Shown here: in pieces, positions 1 through 8,251 of the stretch | Layout of the letters: every line of letters starts with the position of its first letter | Numbering within the stretch: position 1 is the stretch's first letter | NCBI RefSeq assembly: GCF_024494465.1 | Contig: NZ_JAETXM010000012.1 | Location: forward strand, 60,569-124,568 | Length of the DNA: 64,000 nt | Source of the DNA: Bacillus sp. V3B | GTDB lineage: Bacteria; Bacillota; Bacilli; Bacillales; Cytobacillaceae | Direction of reading: 5' to 3' | Program-made: the position numbers and the translations under genes | The notes under the pieces: model-generated | What the model saw: only the letters and a program-made list of their open reading frames with translations | Told to the model about the DNA's origin: nothing | Database searches by the model: none

Positions 1-597
1 TACCGTATAACCTTCTAAATGACTATCCACTAAAAAGATGCTAAATAACGGTCTGCCATTTTTTTCTCCTGTCTTTGCTATTAAGTTTTGATAATCAGCT
101 CTTATCCCATTTGTAATAAAAACCTTGGATCCATTGATAATCCATCCGCCATCTGTTTTCTTAGCTGTAGTCCGTAATCCAGCCACATCTGATCCGGCAG
201 AAGGCTCGGTAATACCAAGAGCAGCAATTTTTTCTCCAGCTATTGAAGGCACGAGATAGTTTCTTTTCTGTTCTTCTGTACCGAATTTTAATATTGGGTT
301 TGTTGCCATTAAAGCCTGTACATTAAATGCCATCCCTAAGCCTGCACAACCTGATGAAGCAATTTCCTCTGTTACTGCCATTGCTGCAAAGTAATCCAAG
401 TTGCTGCCCCCATATTCCTCAGGATAGCGTACTCCAAATAACCCCATTTGCCCCATTTTTCTAAATATCTCATTTGGAAACCCATTCTTTTCCCATTCTT
501 CGTTATTGGGAACAATTTCCTTTTGTACAAATTTGCGAACCGTTTTTCTTAACTCCTGATGATTCTCCATTACTTTATATTTCATTTGTATTCCCAT
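1..597 (-). CDS. Acyl-CoA dehydrogenase, partial (C-terminus off left edge)
   Basis: FAD-dependent alpha,beta-dehydrogenation of an acyl-CoA thioester, in the cytoplasm. About 199 N-terminal residues are visible. They contain the helical N-terminal domain followed by the start of the beta domain with ITEPSAGSD and the KVFITNG segment, both hallmarks of the acyl-CoA dehydrogenase family. The frame is open to base 1, so the catalytic-base C-terminal domain lies outside the window. Two starts are possible, ATG at 597 and ATG at 585; an AAAGG-type site fits either, and 585 (MKYKVMENH) has slightly better spacing. The neighbouring MFS carrier and short-chain dehydrogenase suggest a carboxylic-acid or ring-degradation patch. 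The substrate cannot be told from sequence. Confidence 0.9.
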   Translation of the reverse strand, partial: MGIQMKYKVMENHQELRKTVRKFVQKEIVPNNEEWEKNGFPNEIFRKMGQMGLFGVRYPEEYGGSNLDYFAAMAVTEEIASSGCAGLGMAFNVQALMATNPILKFGTEEQKRNYLVPSIAGEKIAALGITEPSAGSDVAGLRTTAKKTDGGWIINGSKVFITNGIRADYQNLIAKTGEKNGRPLFSIFLVDSHLEGYTV

Positions 598-709
598 CCT
601 TTACCTTTTCATCATTTTGCTAGATTATGATTCATTTTCATTTACTATTACTTAACTGAAGTTAACCACCTTTTATCTAGTTCCCCCCTTTTACCTTTCG
701 CAAAATAAA

Positions 710-753
710 AAGCCCAGCAAAAAATAGCATATCGCTTTTTTTTGCTGGGCTTA
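710..753 (-). terminator. Intrinsic terminator-like hairpin
   Basis: The arms AAGCCCAGCAAAAAA and TTTTTTTGCTGGGCTT can pair. On the minus strand the stem is followed by TTTTTATTTT. It lies upstream of the acyl-CoA dehydrogenase, so it may end a leftward transcript from 753-1665 or act as an attenuator in its leader. Confidence 0.5.
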
Positions 754-766
754 TTTACGAATAAAG

Positions 767-1182
767 ATTGGCTTTTTTGAAGAGTCAATCTCAATAAATA
801 ACAGCTTTTATTTAATTCTTGTCCTTATTTTATAAATGAATCAATTTATTGTCAAGTGAAAATATTGCGAAAATACGAAAATTTTTATACAAATCTATAA
901 AAGATCCATGTTTCATTTTATTCAGCAGAAGTCTCCCACTTCTATAAGTAGTGAGAGGAAGGCAATCGTTATTCAATTCAGTGTGGGTTCAAACCCCGAC
1001 TGAATAAAGTGAAAGCCTCCGGTGAGCCTTTCGATTTGCAAAGGATATTTGCCACGCTCAAAACGCCATATCCTTAGTCTCGCCTGACTAGGACGTCCTG
1101 TCCGTCGTCGAGTAAACTAAGGTATTACCTAGGCACAAATACGCCCAGGCGCATTTGATTTTGTGGAACGATTGGCTTTTTT
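767..1182. repeat. 13-bp direct repeats flanking the structured element
   Basis: GATTGGCTTTTTT occurs at 767-779 and again at 1170-1182, bracketing about 390 bases that include the structured RNA-like region. This could be a target duplication or recombination scar. The T-run lowers the significance. Confidence 0.4.
905..1165 (+). ncRNA. Multi-stem structured RNA-like element, no ORF
   Basis: No credible ORF is present, but at least five clean hairpins follow each other. They are CTC-CACTT/AAGT-GTGAG (about 930-960), ATTCAGT..GGGT/ACCC..ACTGAAT (about 975-1008), AAGGATAT/ATATCCTT (about 1039-1075), CTAAGGT/ACCTAG (about 1118-1134), and CAAAT-CGCC/GGCG-ATTTG (about 1136-1158). Such dense pairing over 250 bases without coding is typical of a large ncRNA or a mobile-element RNA. 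An omega-RNA/HEARO-type RNA (IscB or TnpB partner) without its nuclease gene is my best guess. Family membership is inference only, and strand is assumed from the downstream plus-strand hairpin. Confidence 0.4.
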
Positions 1183-1415
1183 AAAATAAGATACACTTCA
1201 ATATTATGAGTCCAAAATTAAAATTTATCAACAAACTAATCAATTGTCCCGCCTTTCTTCTTATAATTGATTCTCTCTTTCTAATCTATTAATCTCATTT
1301 TTTTATGTATTTTAGTATTGACATCCGCTTTTATTTATCATAAGATTCTGATAGTTCAATAAATTTGTAAGCGCTGTTATTTACAGGGGTAAACAAAAAT
1401 TTATCTCTCTTAGTA

Positions 1416-1467
1416 AATAAGTCCAGCATAAAGTTCTCTATTTACTTTATGCTGGACTTATTTTTTT
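1416..1467 (+). terminator. Strong intrinsic terminator, plus strand
   Basis: AATAAGTCCAGCATAAAG pairs perfectly with CTTTATGCTGGACTTATT and is followed by a run of seven T. It stands 200 bases before the MFS gene. It could end transcription of the structured element at 905-1165 or serve as a leader attenuator for the MFS gene. Confidence 0.7.
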
Positions 1468-1668
1468 GAATAATCAGAACAATTGTTCCATCCTACCTGT
1501 TGGGATGTCACAATATAAAGCGTTTGTCTAAAGAATGGACACATGCAGGAATTTACATTTCCATAAGATCATTTTAATTAAAGGAGGAGATTTGCAAGTG
1601 AACTCTACATAAACATCTTTTTCTCTATTAATGAACAAAAATATTTTTTAAAAAGGGGTTGGGCTATA

Positions 1669-2943
1669 GTGTCAAAAAAAGGTGAAAAACTACACTATGC
1701 ATGGTGGATAGCAGTAGCTTGCTGTTTTATTTATGCAGGGAGTGTTGGAGTTATTGTTAGTTGTGCCGGGTTATTCTATAAATCTGTGAGTACTGAATTG
1801 GGAGTCGGTACAGCTGATATTGTTTTTTATACAACACTTATGTATTTTGTGATAACCATCACCCTTCCTTTTGCAGGAAAAATCTTTTCCAAATTTAATA
1901 TGCGCCTAATATTAACAGTCGCTGCACTAACGGATGCCCTTGCATTTGGATTAATGGGGACATACACATCTGTTTACCAATTTTACGTTTCAGGTGTATT
2001 ACTTGGTATCGCTAACTCCTTCTTAATTTATGCAGCCGTACCATTGATTATTAACAACTGGTTTAAGCTTAAGATGGGAACTGTTCTGGGGTTGTCTATG
2101 ACATTTATGGGTATAGGCGGAGCTATCTTTGCTCCCATTGCCGGATATCTAATTGAAACAATTGGATGGAGAAGCTCTTATATGGCACTTGGAGTGCTTG
2201 TTGCTGTCTTAACACTTCCTTTTACCATTTTTGTTATCCGAAAGGATCCAAAAGAAAAAAACATAACTGCTTATGGAGCGGAAATTGCTGAGAAATCTTC
2301 CAAGAAGGTTGTTAAGGAAACAGGAACTACTCTCAAACAGGCGATTAAATCAGTTCCATTCTACGCTTTATTTATTTTTACAGGTCTATTAGGTCTAGTG
2401 GTAACGGTAAGTTTTCACATTCCGAATCATCTTTTATCAGAAGGTTTCTCTACTTCATTTGCTGCATCTGTCGTTACGTGTGTCATGATTGGACAAACAT
2501 CCGGGAAATTCCTTTTAGGCTGGTTAAACGATAAAGTCGGGATAAAGATTACAAATTTCATTGGAATCGGTTCAGGTATGACAGGAATCTTGCTCATTTT
2601 ATTTAGTGGAAGCATAGGGGGTATTTCTCTATATATTGGGGGACTTTCTTTTGGTATTGGGTATTCCTGTAGTACTCTGTTACCACCATTCATGATCAAA
2701 GCTGTTTTTGGAAACAGAGATTATGCGTCCATCTATTCCATGATCATGGCATCGTCTACTTTAGCGATCGCCGTTGGAACAACTATCTTTGGATTTGCTT
2801 ATGATATAACTGGATCCTATTATGCTGTATTCCTCGGTGTATTAGCTATCCAAGGTTTCGCCATTCTTTTAGGTTTCTTGTTATTAAGAAGAAAAGAAAT
2901 GGCAGCCAGTACCAACACTGTTTTAGCTGTTAATGAGAGTTAA
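1669..2943 (+). CDS. MFS transporter, oxalate/formate- or monocarboxylate-type
   Basis: Integral membrane carrier of the major facilitator superfamily, 424 residues with about twelve hydrophobic segments. The N-terminus HYAWWIAVACCFIYAG and the layout of both halves resemble the OFA/MCT-like branch that carries small organic acids or bile-acid-like anions. Start is GTG at 1669, with AAAAGGGG about ten bases upstream. The short-chain dehydrogenase follows 70 bases later on the same strand, so the two are probably co-transcribed; together with the acyl-CoA dehydrogenase and LysR regulator this suggests uptake of a carbon source. The substrate is not deducible. Confidence 0.85.
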   Translation: MSKKGEKLHYAWWIAVACCFIYAGSVGVIVSCAGLFYKSVSTELGVGTADIVFYTTLMYFVITITLPFAGKIFSKFNMRLILTVAALTDALAFGLMGTYTSVYQFYVSGVLLGIANSFLIYAAVPLIINNWFKLKMGTVLGLSMTFMGIGGAIFAPIAGYLIETIGWRSSYMALGVLVAVLTLPFTIFVIRKDPKEKNITAYGAEIAEKSSKKVVKETGTTLKQAIKSVPFYALFIFTGLLGLVVTVSFHIPNHLLSEGFSTSFAASVVTCVMIGQTSGKFLLGWLNDKVGIKITNFIGIGSGMTGILLILFSGSIGGISLYIGGLSFGIGYSCSTLLPPFMIKAVFGNRDYASIYSMIMASSTLAIAVGTTIFGFAYDITGSYYAVFLGVLAIQGFAILLGFLLLRRKEMAASTNTVLAVNES

Positions 2944-3014
2944 TAAAATTTAGAAGTAAAATGACAGACTAATAGATTTATTCATAAAGAATAACGATGA
3001 ATAGGGGGATATTT

Positions 3015-3752
3015 ATGATATTAAAAGATAAAGTAGCGCTTATAACAGGAGGCGCTTCCGGGATGGGGAAAGCCGAGGCTTTAGCTTTTGCAGCAAAAGG
3101 GGCAAAGGTTGTAGTGGCTGATATTAACTATGATGGCGCAAAAAAAGTGGTCAATGAAATCGTCGAAAACGGCGGGTCAGCATTAGCTTTACAGGTGAAT
3201 ATGACTAACTCAGATGAGATAAATGGTATGGTTCAGGATATATTAAATGAATTTAGCCAAATTGATATTCTGGTAAATAATGCTGGAATCTTTGACAAAT
3301 ATAAAACAAGTTTGGAGACTAGTGAAGAAGATTGGGACTTTTTCTTTAATATTAATCTTAAAAGTGCTTTCCTTTTAACAAATTTAGTCCTTCCAGGAAT
3401 GATTAGCCGTGGAAACGGGACCATTATCAATATTTCTTCTGTGGCTGGATTGGTTGCAGGTAAGGGTGGAGCGGCCTATACAGCATCTAAGCATGGATTA
3501 ATCGGTTATACGAAACATTTAGCTTCTGTTTACGCTTCTAAAGGAATTAAGGTCAATGCAATCTGCCCTGGTACAATCATAACACCTTTGACGAAAGATA
3601 TTCTGGAAAATATTCCAGTTGATCAAATTCCAGCAGGAAGATTTGGTCAGCAGGAAGAAGTAGCTGAACTGGCTGTCTTCCTTGCATCAGACCAGGCACA
3701 ATTCATGAATGGTACGGCTATTCCTATTGACGGTGGATTTACGATTCAGTAA
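3015..3752 (+). CDS. SDR-family oxidoreductase (3-oxoacyl-ACP reductase-like)
   Basis: NAD(P)-dependent short-chain dehydrogenase of about 245 residues. Visible motifs are the nucleotide-binding TGGASGMG near the N-terminus, NNAG at about residue 88, the catalytic Ser in IINISS, YTASK (Tyr and Lys), and the C-terminal IDGGFTIQ typical of classical SDRs. A start at 2997 is possible, but AGGGGG lies inside that extension, six bases before ATG 3015, so 3015 is the better start. It follows the MFS gene. It probably oxidises or reduces a ketone/alcohol intermediate of the imported compound; the exact substrate is unknown. Confidence 0.88.
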   Translation: MILKDKVALITGGASGMGKAEALAFAAKGAKVVVADINYDGAKKVVNEIVENGGSALALQVNMTNSDEINGMVQDILNEFSQIDILVNNAGIFDKYKTSLETSEEDWDFFFNINLKSAFLLTNLVLPGMISRGNGTIINISSVAGLVAGKGGAAYTASKHGLIGYTKHLASVYASKGIKVNAICPGTIITPLTKDILENIPVDQIPAGRFGQQEEVAELAVFLASDQAQFMNGTAIPIDGGFTIQ

Positions 3753-3834
3753 TAAAAAATAAACTGTATCATTCCTTTATATGACAAACTTTTAGTTACT
3801 TGGACTGATCAAAAGTCAGTCCATGTTCGTAAGT

Positions 3835-3888
3835 AAGCCCGGTAAAAGAGGTGGAGTCTTTTCACTTCTTATTGCTGGGCTGTTTTAT
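3835..3888 (+). terminator. Terminator after the MFS-SDR pair
   Basis: The arms AAGCCCGGTAAAAGAGGTG and CACTTCTTATTGCTGGGCT pair imperfectly and are followed by GTTTTATATTTTT. A shorter perfect hairpin (GGACTGA/TCAGTCC, 3801-3821) precedes it. No other gene is seen in 3753-4110. Confidence 0.6.
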
Positions 3889-4110
3889 ATTTTTATAATA
3901 AAGATTTAAAATAAAAGGGCTGAAATTTAATTTATCCTGAATTATTCATAAAAATTCTGAAAGGGGCTTTAGAGCCTTGAAAATCAGCTTTTCTGCCAAA
4001 ATACTATTGCACTAAAAAGTGATTAAATGTTCAATAGTAAGACTTTAGGTAATTTAATTTTTTAATGATTTTTAGATACATCATACTTCCGGCATTTTAG
4101 CCATTGATGA

Positions 4111-4566
4111 GGTCTGGACAGAGAGGGTATTGATGTTTTATCTCTTTATCAAGACATGAACGTCATCGGCGCATACGAATGCAAACAAGTAATCTTGCGC
4201 CCCTGTTATCCGAAATGGCCATTAGGAGAAAAATCCCGCTGGATTAAAAGAATGGGTTTATTAAAATGCTTAGACGAGCAGCGTCCGGAAGATTTCTCCT
4301 CCTACTGGGAACATATCCACGGCCCGAAAGCATTGTTACATCATACCGGTGCAGGAATTTACGAGCAAAATCATTTTATTAAAACCATTAAACCTGCTCC
4401 AGTCGAATGGAATGGATCCATGTCACTTTGTTACTGGAATGTCGATGCTTTTCAATATGGTCATTTCAGCAGAAAGGATTCTATGGATGTGATTAAAGAA
4501 GATGGTTCTCATTTTATGGATATTTTCAAAGCACTATATGCTGAAGAATATCTAATAAAAAAATAA
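4111..4566 (+). pseudogene. EthD-domain protein remnant (N-terminus lost)
   Basis: The frame is open from 4111, just after in-frame TGA TGA, but has no good start or ribosome binding site near the beginning; the first ATG is at 4156. The C-terminal half holds the EthD-like (dimeric alpha/beta barrel) signature, SSYWEHIHGPKALLHHTG followed by YEQNHF, at about residues 48-72 from ATG 4156. EthD-family proteins sit in alkyl-ether, polyketide or steroid-type degradation clusters, which fits the neighbours. The preceding 40 residues (CKQVILRPCYPKWPLG) look like the end of a preceding domain, so I read this as a 5'-truncated gene. A short functional protein remains possible. Confidence 0.6.
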
Positions 4567-4629
4567 TATTAAATTAATGTATAATAGTGTATATAACTAT
4601 AATTATTAGGTTTATAAAAGGAGTTCAAA

Positions 4630-5526
4630 ATGGAGCTTTTACATTTAAAATATTTTCAAACAGCAGCTAAATATGAACATATGACAAGAGCTGCCGCTGA
4701 ACTTAATATCTCTCAGCCTGCATTAAGCAAGACAATAGCACGTTTAGAAGATGACCTAGGTACACCTTTATTTCATAGACAAGGGAAACAGATATATTTA
4801 AATGAATTTGGTAAAGCTTTCCTAGAACGAGTGAATCGCATATTCATTGAAATAAATGAAGGTAAATCTCAAGTACAAGATATGAATAGTCCTGAAAAAG
4901 GAGTTATATCACTAGCCATGACTCTTCCTCATGTCATGGCCACATTTTTTGGCGATTTTCTGAAAGATCATCCGCATGTCAAAATCAAACATAAACAAGC
5001 CTCTTCTTCTGAAATGAAGCGTCTATTAGAAAATGCTCAAATTGACATATGTATCTCTACTAGTCTAATAATAGGAGAAAATATTGAGTGGGTTACCTTA
5101 ATAGAAGAAGAAATATTTTTATCTGTTCCCTATAACCACCGATTAGCTGACCGTAAAATGATAAATCTTAATGAAGTTTCAGATGAAACTTTTATTGGAT
5201 TACCTCAAGGTTATGGATTCAGGGAAATTACAGACAAGTTTTGTAAGGAGGCCGGATTTACAGCTAATACAGCTATTGAACTGGAAGAATCCTGGACTAT
5301 TCAAAAATTAGTAGAATTAGGTTACGGAATTTCCTTTATCCCGAATCTCTCAATACTTCGAGATTCAGCACCTAAAACTGTGCGAATTAAGATTAATCAT
5401 CCAGTTTGTAAACGAACGATAGGTATTGCTTGGCATAAAAACCGTTATCTATCAAAAGCTGCTATAGAATTCCGCCAATTTTCAATTGACTTTTTTAAAC
5501 ATAGAGTTAAAAGTTATTATTTATAA
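4630..5526 (+). CDS. LysR-family transcriptional regulator
   Basis: Cytoplasmic DNA-binding regulator of 298 residues, the usual LysR length. The N-terminal winged helix-turn-helix is clear (EHMTRAAAELNISQPALSKT, then LEDDLGTPLFHR). It is followed by a substrate-binding-protein-like effector domain from about residue 90. AAAAGGAG lies eight bases before ATG 4630. No divergent gene is intact upstream, where the EthD remnant lies, so its target is probably the MFS-SDR genes or a lost operon. Confidence 0.9.
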   Translation: MELLHLKYFQTAAKYEHMTRAAAELNISQPALSKTIARLEDDLGTPLFHRQGKQIYLNEFGKAFLERVNRIFIEINEGKSQVQDMNSPEKGVISLAMTLPHVMATFFGDFLKDHPHVKIKHKQASSSEMKRLLENAQIDICISTSLIIGENIEWVTLIEEEIFLSVPYNHRLADRKMINLNEVSDETFIGLPQGYGFREITDKFCKEAGFTANTAIELEESWTIQKLVELGYGISFIPNLSILRDSAPKTVRIKINHPVCKRTIGIAWHKNRYLSKAAIEFRQFSIDFFKHRVKSYYL

Positions 5527-5542
5527 CAATATCCCCTATTTT

Positions 5543-5597
5543 TATTAATCACGCGCTAAGTACCTCCAATCAAGGGTGTTACCTGGCGCGTGATTAA
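5543..5597. terminator. Inverted repeat after LysR gene
   Basis: ATTAATCACGCGC and GCGCGTGATTAAT are perfect 13-base arms separated by about 29 bases. They lie just downstream of the LysR stop. There is no T-run, so it may be a terminator or a regulatory palindrome. Confidence 0.4.
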
Positions 5598-5637
5598 TTG
5601 GACGCGTTCCACATGCTGTAACAGCTCCTGAGCCTTA

Positions 5638-5674
5638 AAATAGGCAGCATCCAAATGATGAATGCTGCCTATTT
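5638..5674 (+). terminator. Intrinsic terminator
   Basis: AAATAGGCAGCAT pairs with ATGCTGCCTATTT around an 11-base loop, with TTTA following. It is the probable end of the LysR transcript. Confidence 0.6.
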
Positions 5675-6261
5675 ACATAACATGTTTATAAAGCAAAATG
5701 ATTCGGGGTAAATCTATAGCAATTCAGGGTAAAATCATATCAATTCAGACTGAAACCGCAGAAATTATACAAAATTGGATGACATCGTAGAAAGTACAGC
5801 GTGTCCCTGTTTCAGGCTAACCACTAAAAAGTAGTTAGTAACTTTGTGAACCGAAGGAACAAATGCCCAGTGATATTTAGCTAAAGTTTGAATCGATTAA
5901 TACCCACAGAATCATTATTCTATTTTGATTATTTTTGTTCTAGCTCATCATCTGAAATCCACTCTCGTATTATTGGAATGGTTTCAGCCATGAACAAAAA
6001 TAGTAGGTCACTCGGTTTGTGGGGATTAGGTTCTTATTCGCTATTCAACAAACGGGCCATTATCTACAGTATATAAAGAAATGGAATTTTTTATTAATAT
6101 TAGTGAGGTTCAAAATAATGAAGGTTATTATCTTGGACCTCTTTTGTATGGTTAAAATTTATGCGATTTTTTTATGACTCTTTATTCATTCAATCAATAA
6201 AAGAGAGATTTGTTCTTATCTTTTGCTATTCTTTCTATTTTCAATATCTTCAAAGTAGACT
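5675..6261. other. Gene-free stretch with two hairpins
   Basis: A 62-codon ORF at 5888-6076 has no ribosome binding site or family resemblance. Two hairpins are visible: CTAAC-ACT/AGT-GTTAG at about 5816-5840, followed by TTTAGCTAAAG (a layout that recalls IS605-type right ends), and GAGGTTCAA../..TTGGACCTC with TTTT at about 6103-6146, terminator-like on the plus strand. Confidence 0.3.
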
Positions 6262-6450
6262 TTAAAAACTGTAGTAGTTAAAGGCTACTAAGTATAGTTG
6301 CTCTTTGCTACCGAAAGCCTCATTGTATTCATTCATATTAACTCCTGTCACCTTTAAAATATCTTCTATTGTGGTGGCTTCATATCCTTTGTTCCAAAAT
6401 AGTTCCATTGCTTGACTTATAACTTTTGTTTGATTAAAGTCTTGATTCAT
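6262..6450 (-). pseudogene. TetR/AcrR-family regulator stub
   Basis: Only the DNA-binding N-terminus of a TetR-type repressor remains (62 residues). FWNKGYEATTIEDILKVTG is the classical helix-turn-helix entry, followed by a degenerate recognition helix and KEQLYLVAFNYY. The whole ligand-binding domain is absent. A GGAGACGA site precedes the ATG. No intact partner gene adjoins it. It is probably non-functional as a regulator. Confidence 0.65.
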
Positions 6451-6816
6451 AGTCGTTCGTCTCCTTTCAGGTTGTATAGATTAACTGAATAAAGATTTCT
6501 AGGAAAATTAATTATATATATTATTAATTTATAATAATGGTATTTTTTGTTTAATAACAGCATTCTGCCATTATAAACCATTGATCACTTGTCCATTCTT
6601 TCCTCTTCTCCTTTAAAAAGTCTATTATTTTTATAAAATTCAACTATTTAACCTATTGTGTAAGCGTATACTAATTTTAGAATATTTTAAAAATTATGTA
6701 TACGATTGATTCCACCGATTTTTTTATGTTTTTTCGTAGGAAACATATCAAAGTCAAACGTTACCACTATTAAAATGATGACCCATTCAATAAGAAACTT
6801 TAAATTAAATAAAACT
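6451..6816. other. AT-rich intergenic stretch
   Basis: No ORF with a ribosome binding site, no tRNA and no strong hairpin are seen here. Confidence 0.4.
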
Positions 6817-7020
6817 TTAGTTGCAGCCATCAGCTTTTTTTAGTTTGGCAAAGTCCGTTCCAACTGCTCTAAAAAAACTTTTTCCGTAAACACCTGACAA
6901 ACCTTTTAACTCGTTAACACTAAGCAAAAATACTTTGTCTTCTGTGTCTTCTCCATTATCAGTGCAATGGGTCGTATTGATTAATTCTTTTTCAACATCA
7001 CTGAATGCAATATCATAGAA
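6817..7020 (-). pseudogene. DUF6273-like remnant
   Basis: The frame can be read from ATG 7092, but its first 25 codons overlap the terminator of the next gene, so only about 6817-7020 is meaningful. ENKEL-type text followed by GEDTEDKVFLLSVNELKG and YGKSFFRAVGTDFAKLKKA resembles the TEDKIFLLS core of DUF6273 proteins, often found as surface or phage-associated proteins. The usual WWLRSPG region is absent. I read it as a truncated relic; the family assignment is from memory of the motif only. Confidence 0.4.
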
Positions 7021-7038
7021 ACTATGTACTCCACCAAT

Positions 7039-7070
7039 TAAAAAAGAAACCCTACTTTCATGTAGGGCTT
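7039..7070 (-). terminator. Intrinsic terminator of the zinc-ribbon gene
   Basis: On the minus strand CCCTAC-ATGAAA-GTAGGG is followed by TTTCTTTTTT. It is placed 30 bases after the stop of the 46-residue gene. Confidence 0.75.
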
Positions 7071-7098
7071 CAAATGATAAAGCTTCCATCATTTGTTT

Positions 7099-7239
7099 TT
7101 AATCATCATAATATTCAAACTTGGTGTTGCTTACTCCACAACTATCACAAATATAAAGTTGGAGAATATAATCCTCTTCAAAAACTTCTTCTTCGATATA
7201 AATGTTTGTTGAATGACAACCATAACATTCTTTACTCAT
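7099..7239 (-). CDS. Small zinc-ribbon-like protein (46 aa)
   Basis: A gene below usual length cut-offs but well supported. AAGGAG lies eight bases before ATG 7239, and a clean terminator follows at 7039-7070. The product has two Cys-x2-Cys knuckles (CYGC near residue 5 and CDSC near residue 33) separated by an acidic stretch (IYIEEEVFEEDY), the pattern of a one-zinc ribbon. It is acidic at the C-terminus (FEYYDD). Such proteins bind zinc and act as small adaptors or metal-buffering proteins. The specific role is unknown, and flanking genes are decayed. Confidence 0.7.
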   Translation of the reverse strand: MSKECYGCHSTNIYIEEEVFEEDYILQLYICDSCGVSNTKFEYYDD

Positions 7240-7573
7240 ATTAAACGCTCCTTATTTCTTAATGGTTCTATCTATTATTCCATCAATGAGCTAAAAATAA
7301 ACAACAAACTGCGGAACTCTTTACGCTGTGCGCTACGACCTCCAACAAACGAAAAAGAAGTTTCTTTTTTCATCAGAACTTCTATATAAATCACATTTCA
7401 TTTTTCAACATAGAATGCCGATCCGCTTCCTTGAACAAGCCTTTTATTACGCAGTAATGAACAGCCCAGCGAAAGGAGAGTAGATCGGGATTCCCATCCA
7501 ACCTTATGTCGGAAAATCAAGTTAGACTTCTATAGTTCATTCAGTTTTTGCTAAAGTCACAAGAATCGTCCCC
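7240..7573. other. Gene-free stretch before the dnaB remnant
   Basis: No ORF or RNA gene is recognised. A GTCCCC-containing stretch at about 7568-7575 belongs to the REP-like background seen elsewhere in the window. Confidence 0.3.
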
Positions 7574-8013
7574 TTATCCTACCAAATCTCGAAACCTGCC
7601 AAACTCTTTATAAAACGCTAGATGAACCGTCCCAATCGGACCATTTCGCTGCTTCGCTATGATGATTTCGATCTGATCCTTTTGCTCGGACCGTTGATCA
7701 TAATAGTCATCCCGATAAAGAAACGCGATCACATCAGAATCTTGTTCGATAATTACAAATAATCAATCACGACAAGAATCCGTTTCTCTTCTCCATATTT
7801 TTGTCTCAACTTCCTGACATTGGACCGAATAAACGGTACATCAATCCCGCCTTGATCAAGAATATGCAGATCCAGCTTAGAAAGAACCCCCATTGCCTGG
7901 TGAAGACCGTTCCAATCCTTTTCTTGAAAAAGTCGGTATGGATTTCTTAATTTAACCGAACTGACTGCCCCTACCTGGCCAAGGGCTCTTTTGAGCAATT
8001 GTTTTTTAGCCAT
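7574..8013 (-). pseudogene. dnaB: Replicative DNA helicase DnaB remnant with internal deletion
   Basis: Two pieces of a DnaB-type RecA-fold helicase remain. The upstream piece (8013 to about 7755) reads NPYRLFQEKDWNGLHQAMG, then [21 protein letters not shown], matching the domain up to Walker B. The downstream piece (about 7750 to 7574) reads [18 protein letters not shown] and [14 protein letters not shown], the C-terminal motif 4 region. The roughly 50 residues normally between them are gone and a TAA interrupts the join. The N-terminal collar and Walker A are absent. This is a dead duplicate or phage-derived copy, not the cell's working helicase. Confidence 0.75.
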
Positions 8014-8251
8014 TTCTAAGGAAAAAACGATCGAAACATCTTTTTCTAAGCTTTATGAAACATCAAATGATCAATTTTTCAATATAATGTACAAAAACAG
8101 ACACGTCCCCAATGACCGCCCTGGATTCCTCCGACGCTGGTGCGGAAAATAGCACAATGCCTTGTCAGATTCCCCGGTCCTAATTTGGTACTAATAGAAA
8201 AGTTCTAATCATATTCTTATAAGAAAACAATAAGAAGGAGTGTAAAGTTAG

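Noticed and set aside
5888..6076. 62-codon plus-strand ORF from TTG
   Set aside because: No ribosome binding site, Ser-run text without family resemblance, lies between hairpins.
6817..7092. 91-codon ORF as a full gene
   Set aside because: Its start region overlaps the terminator of the zinc-ribbon gene, so only the downstream relic is meaningful.
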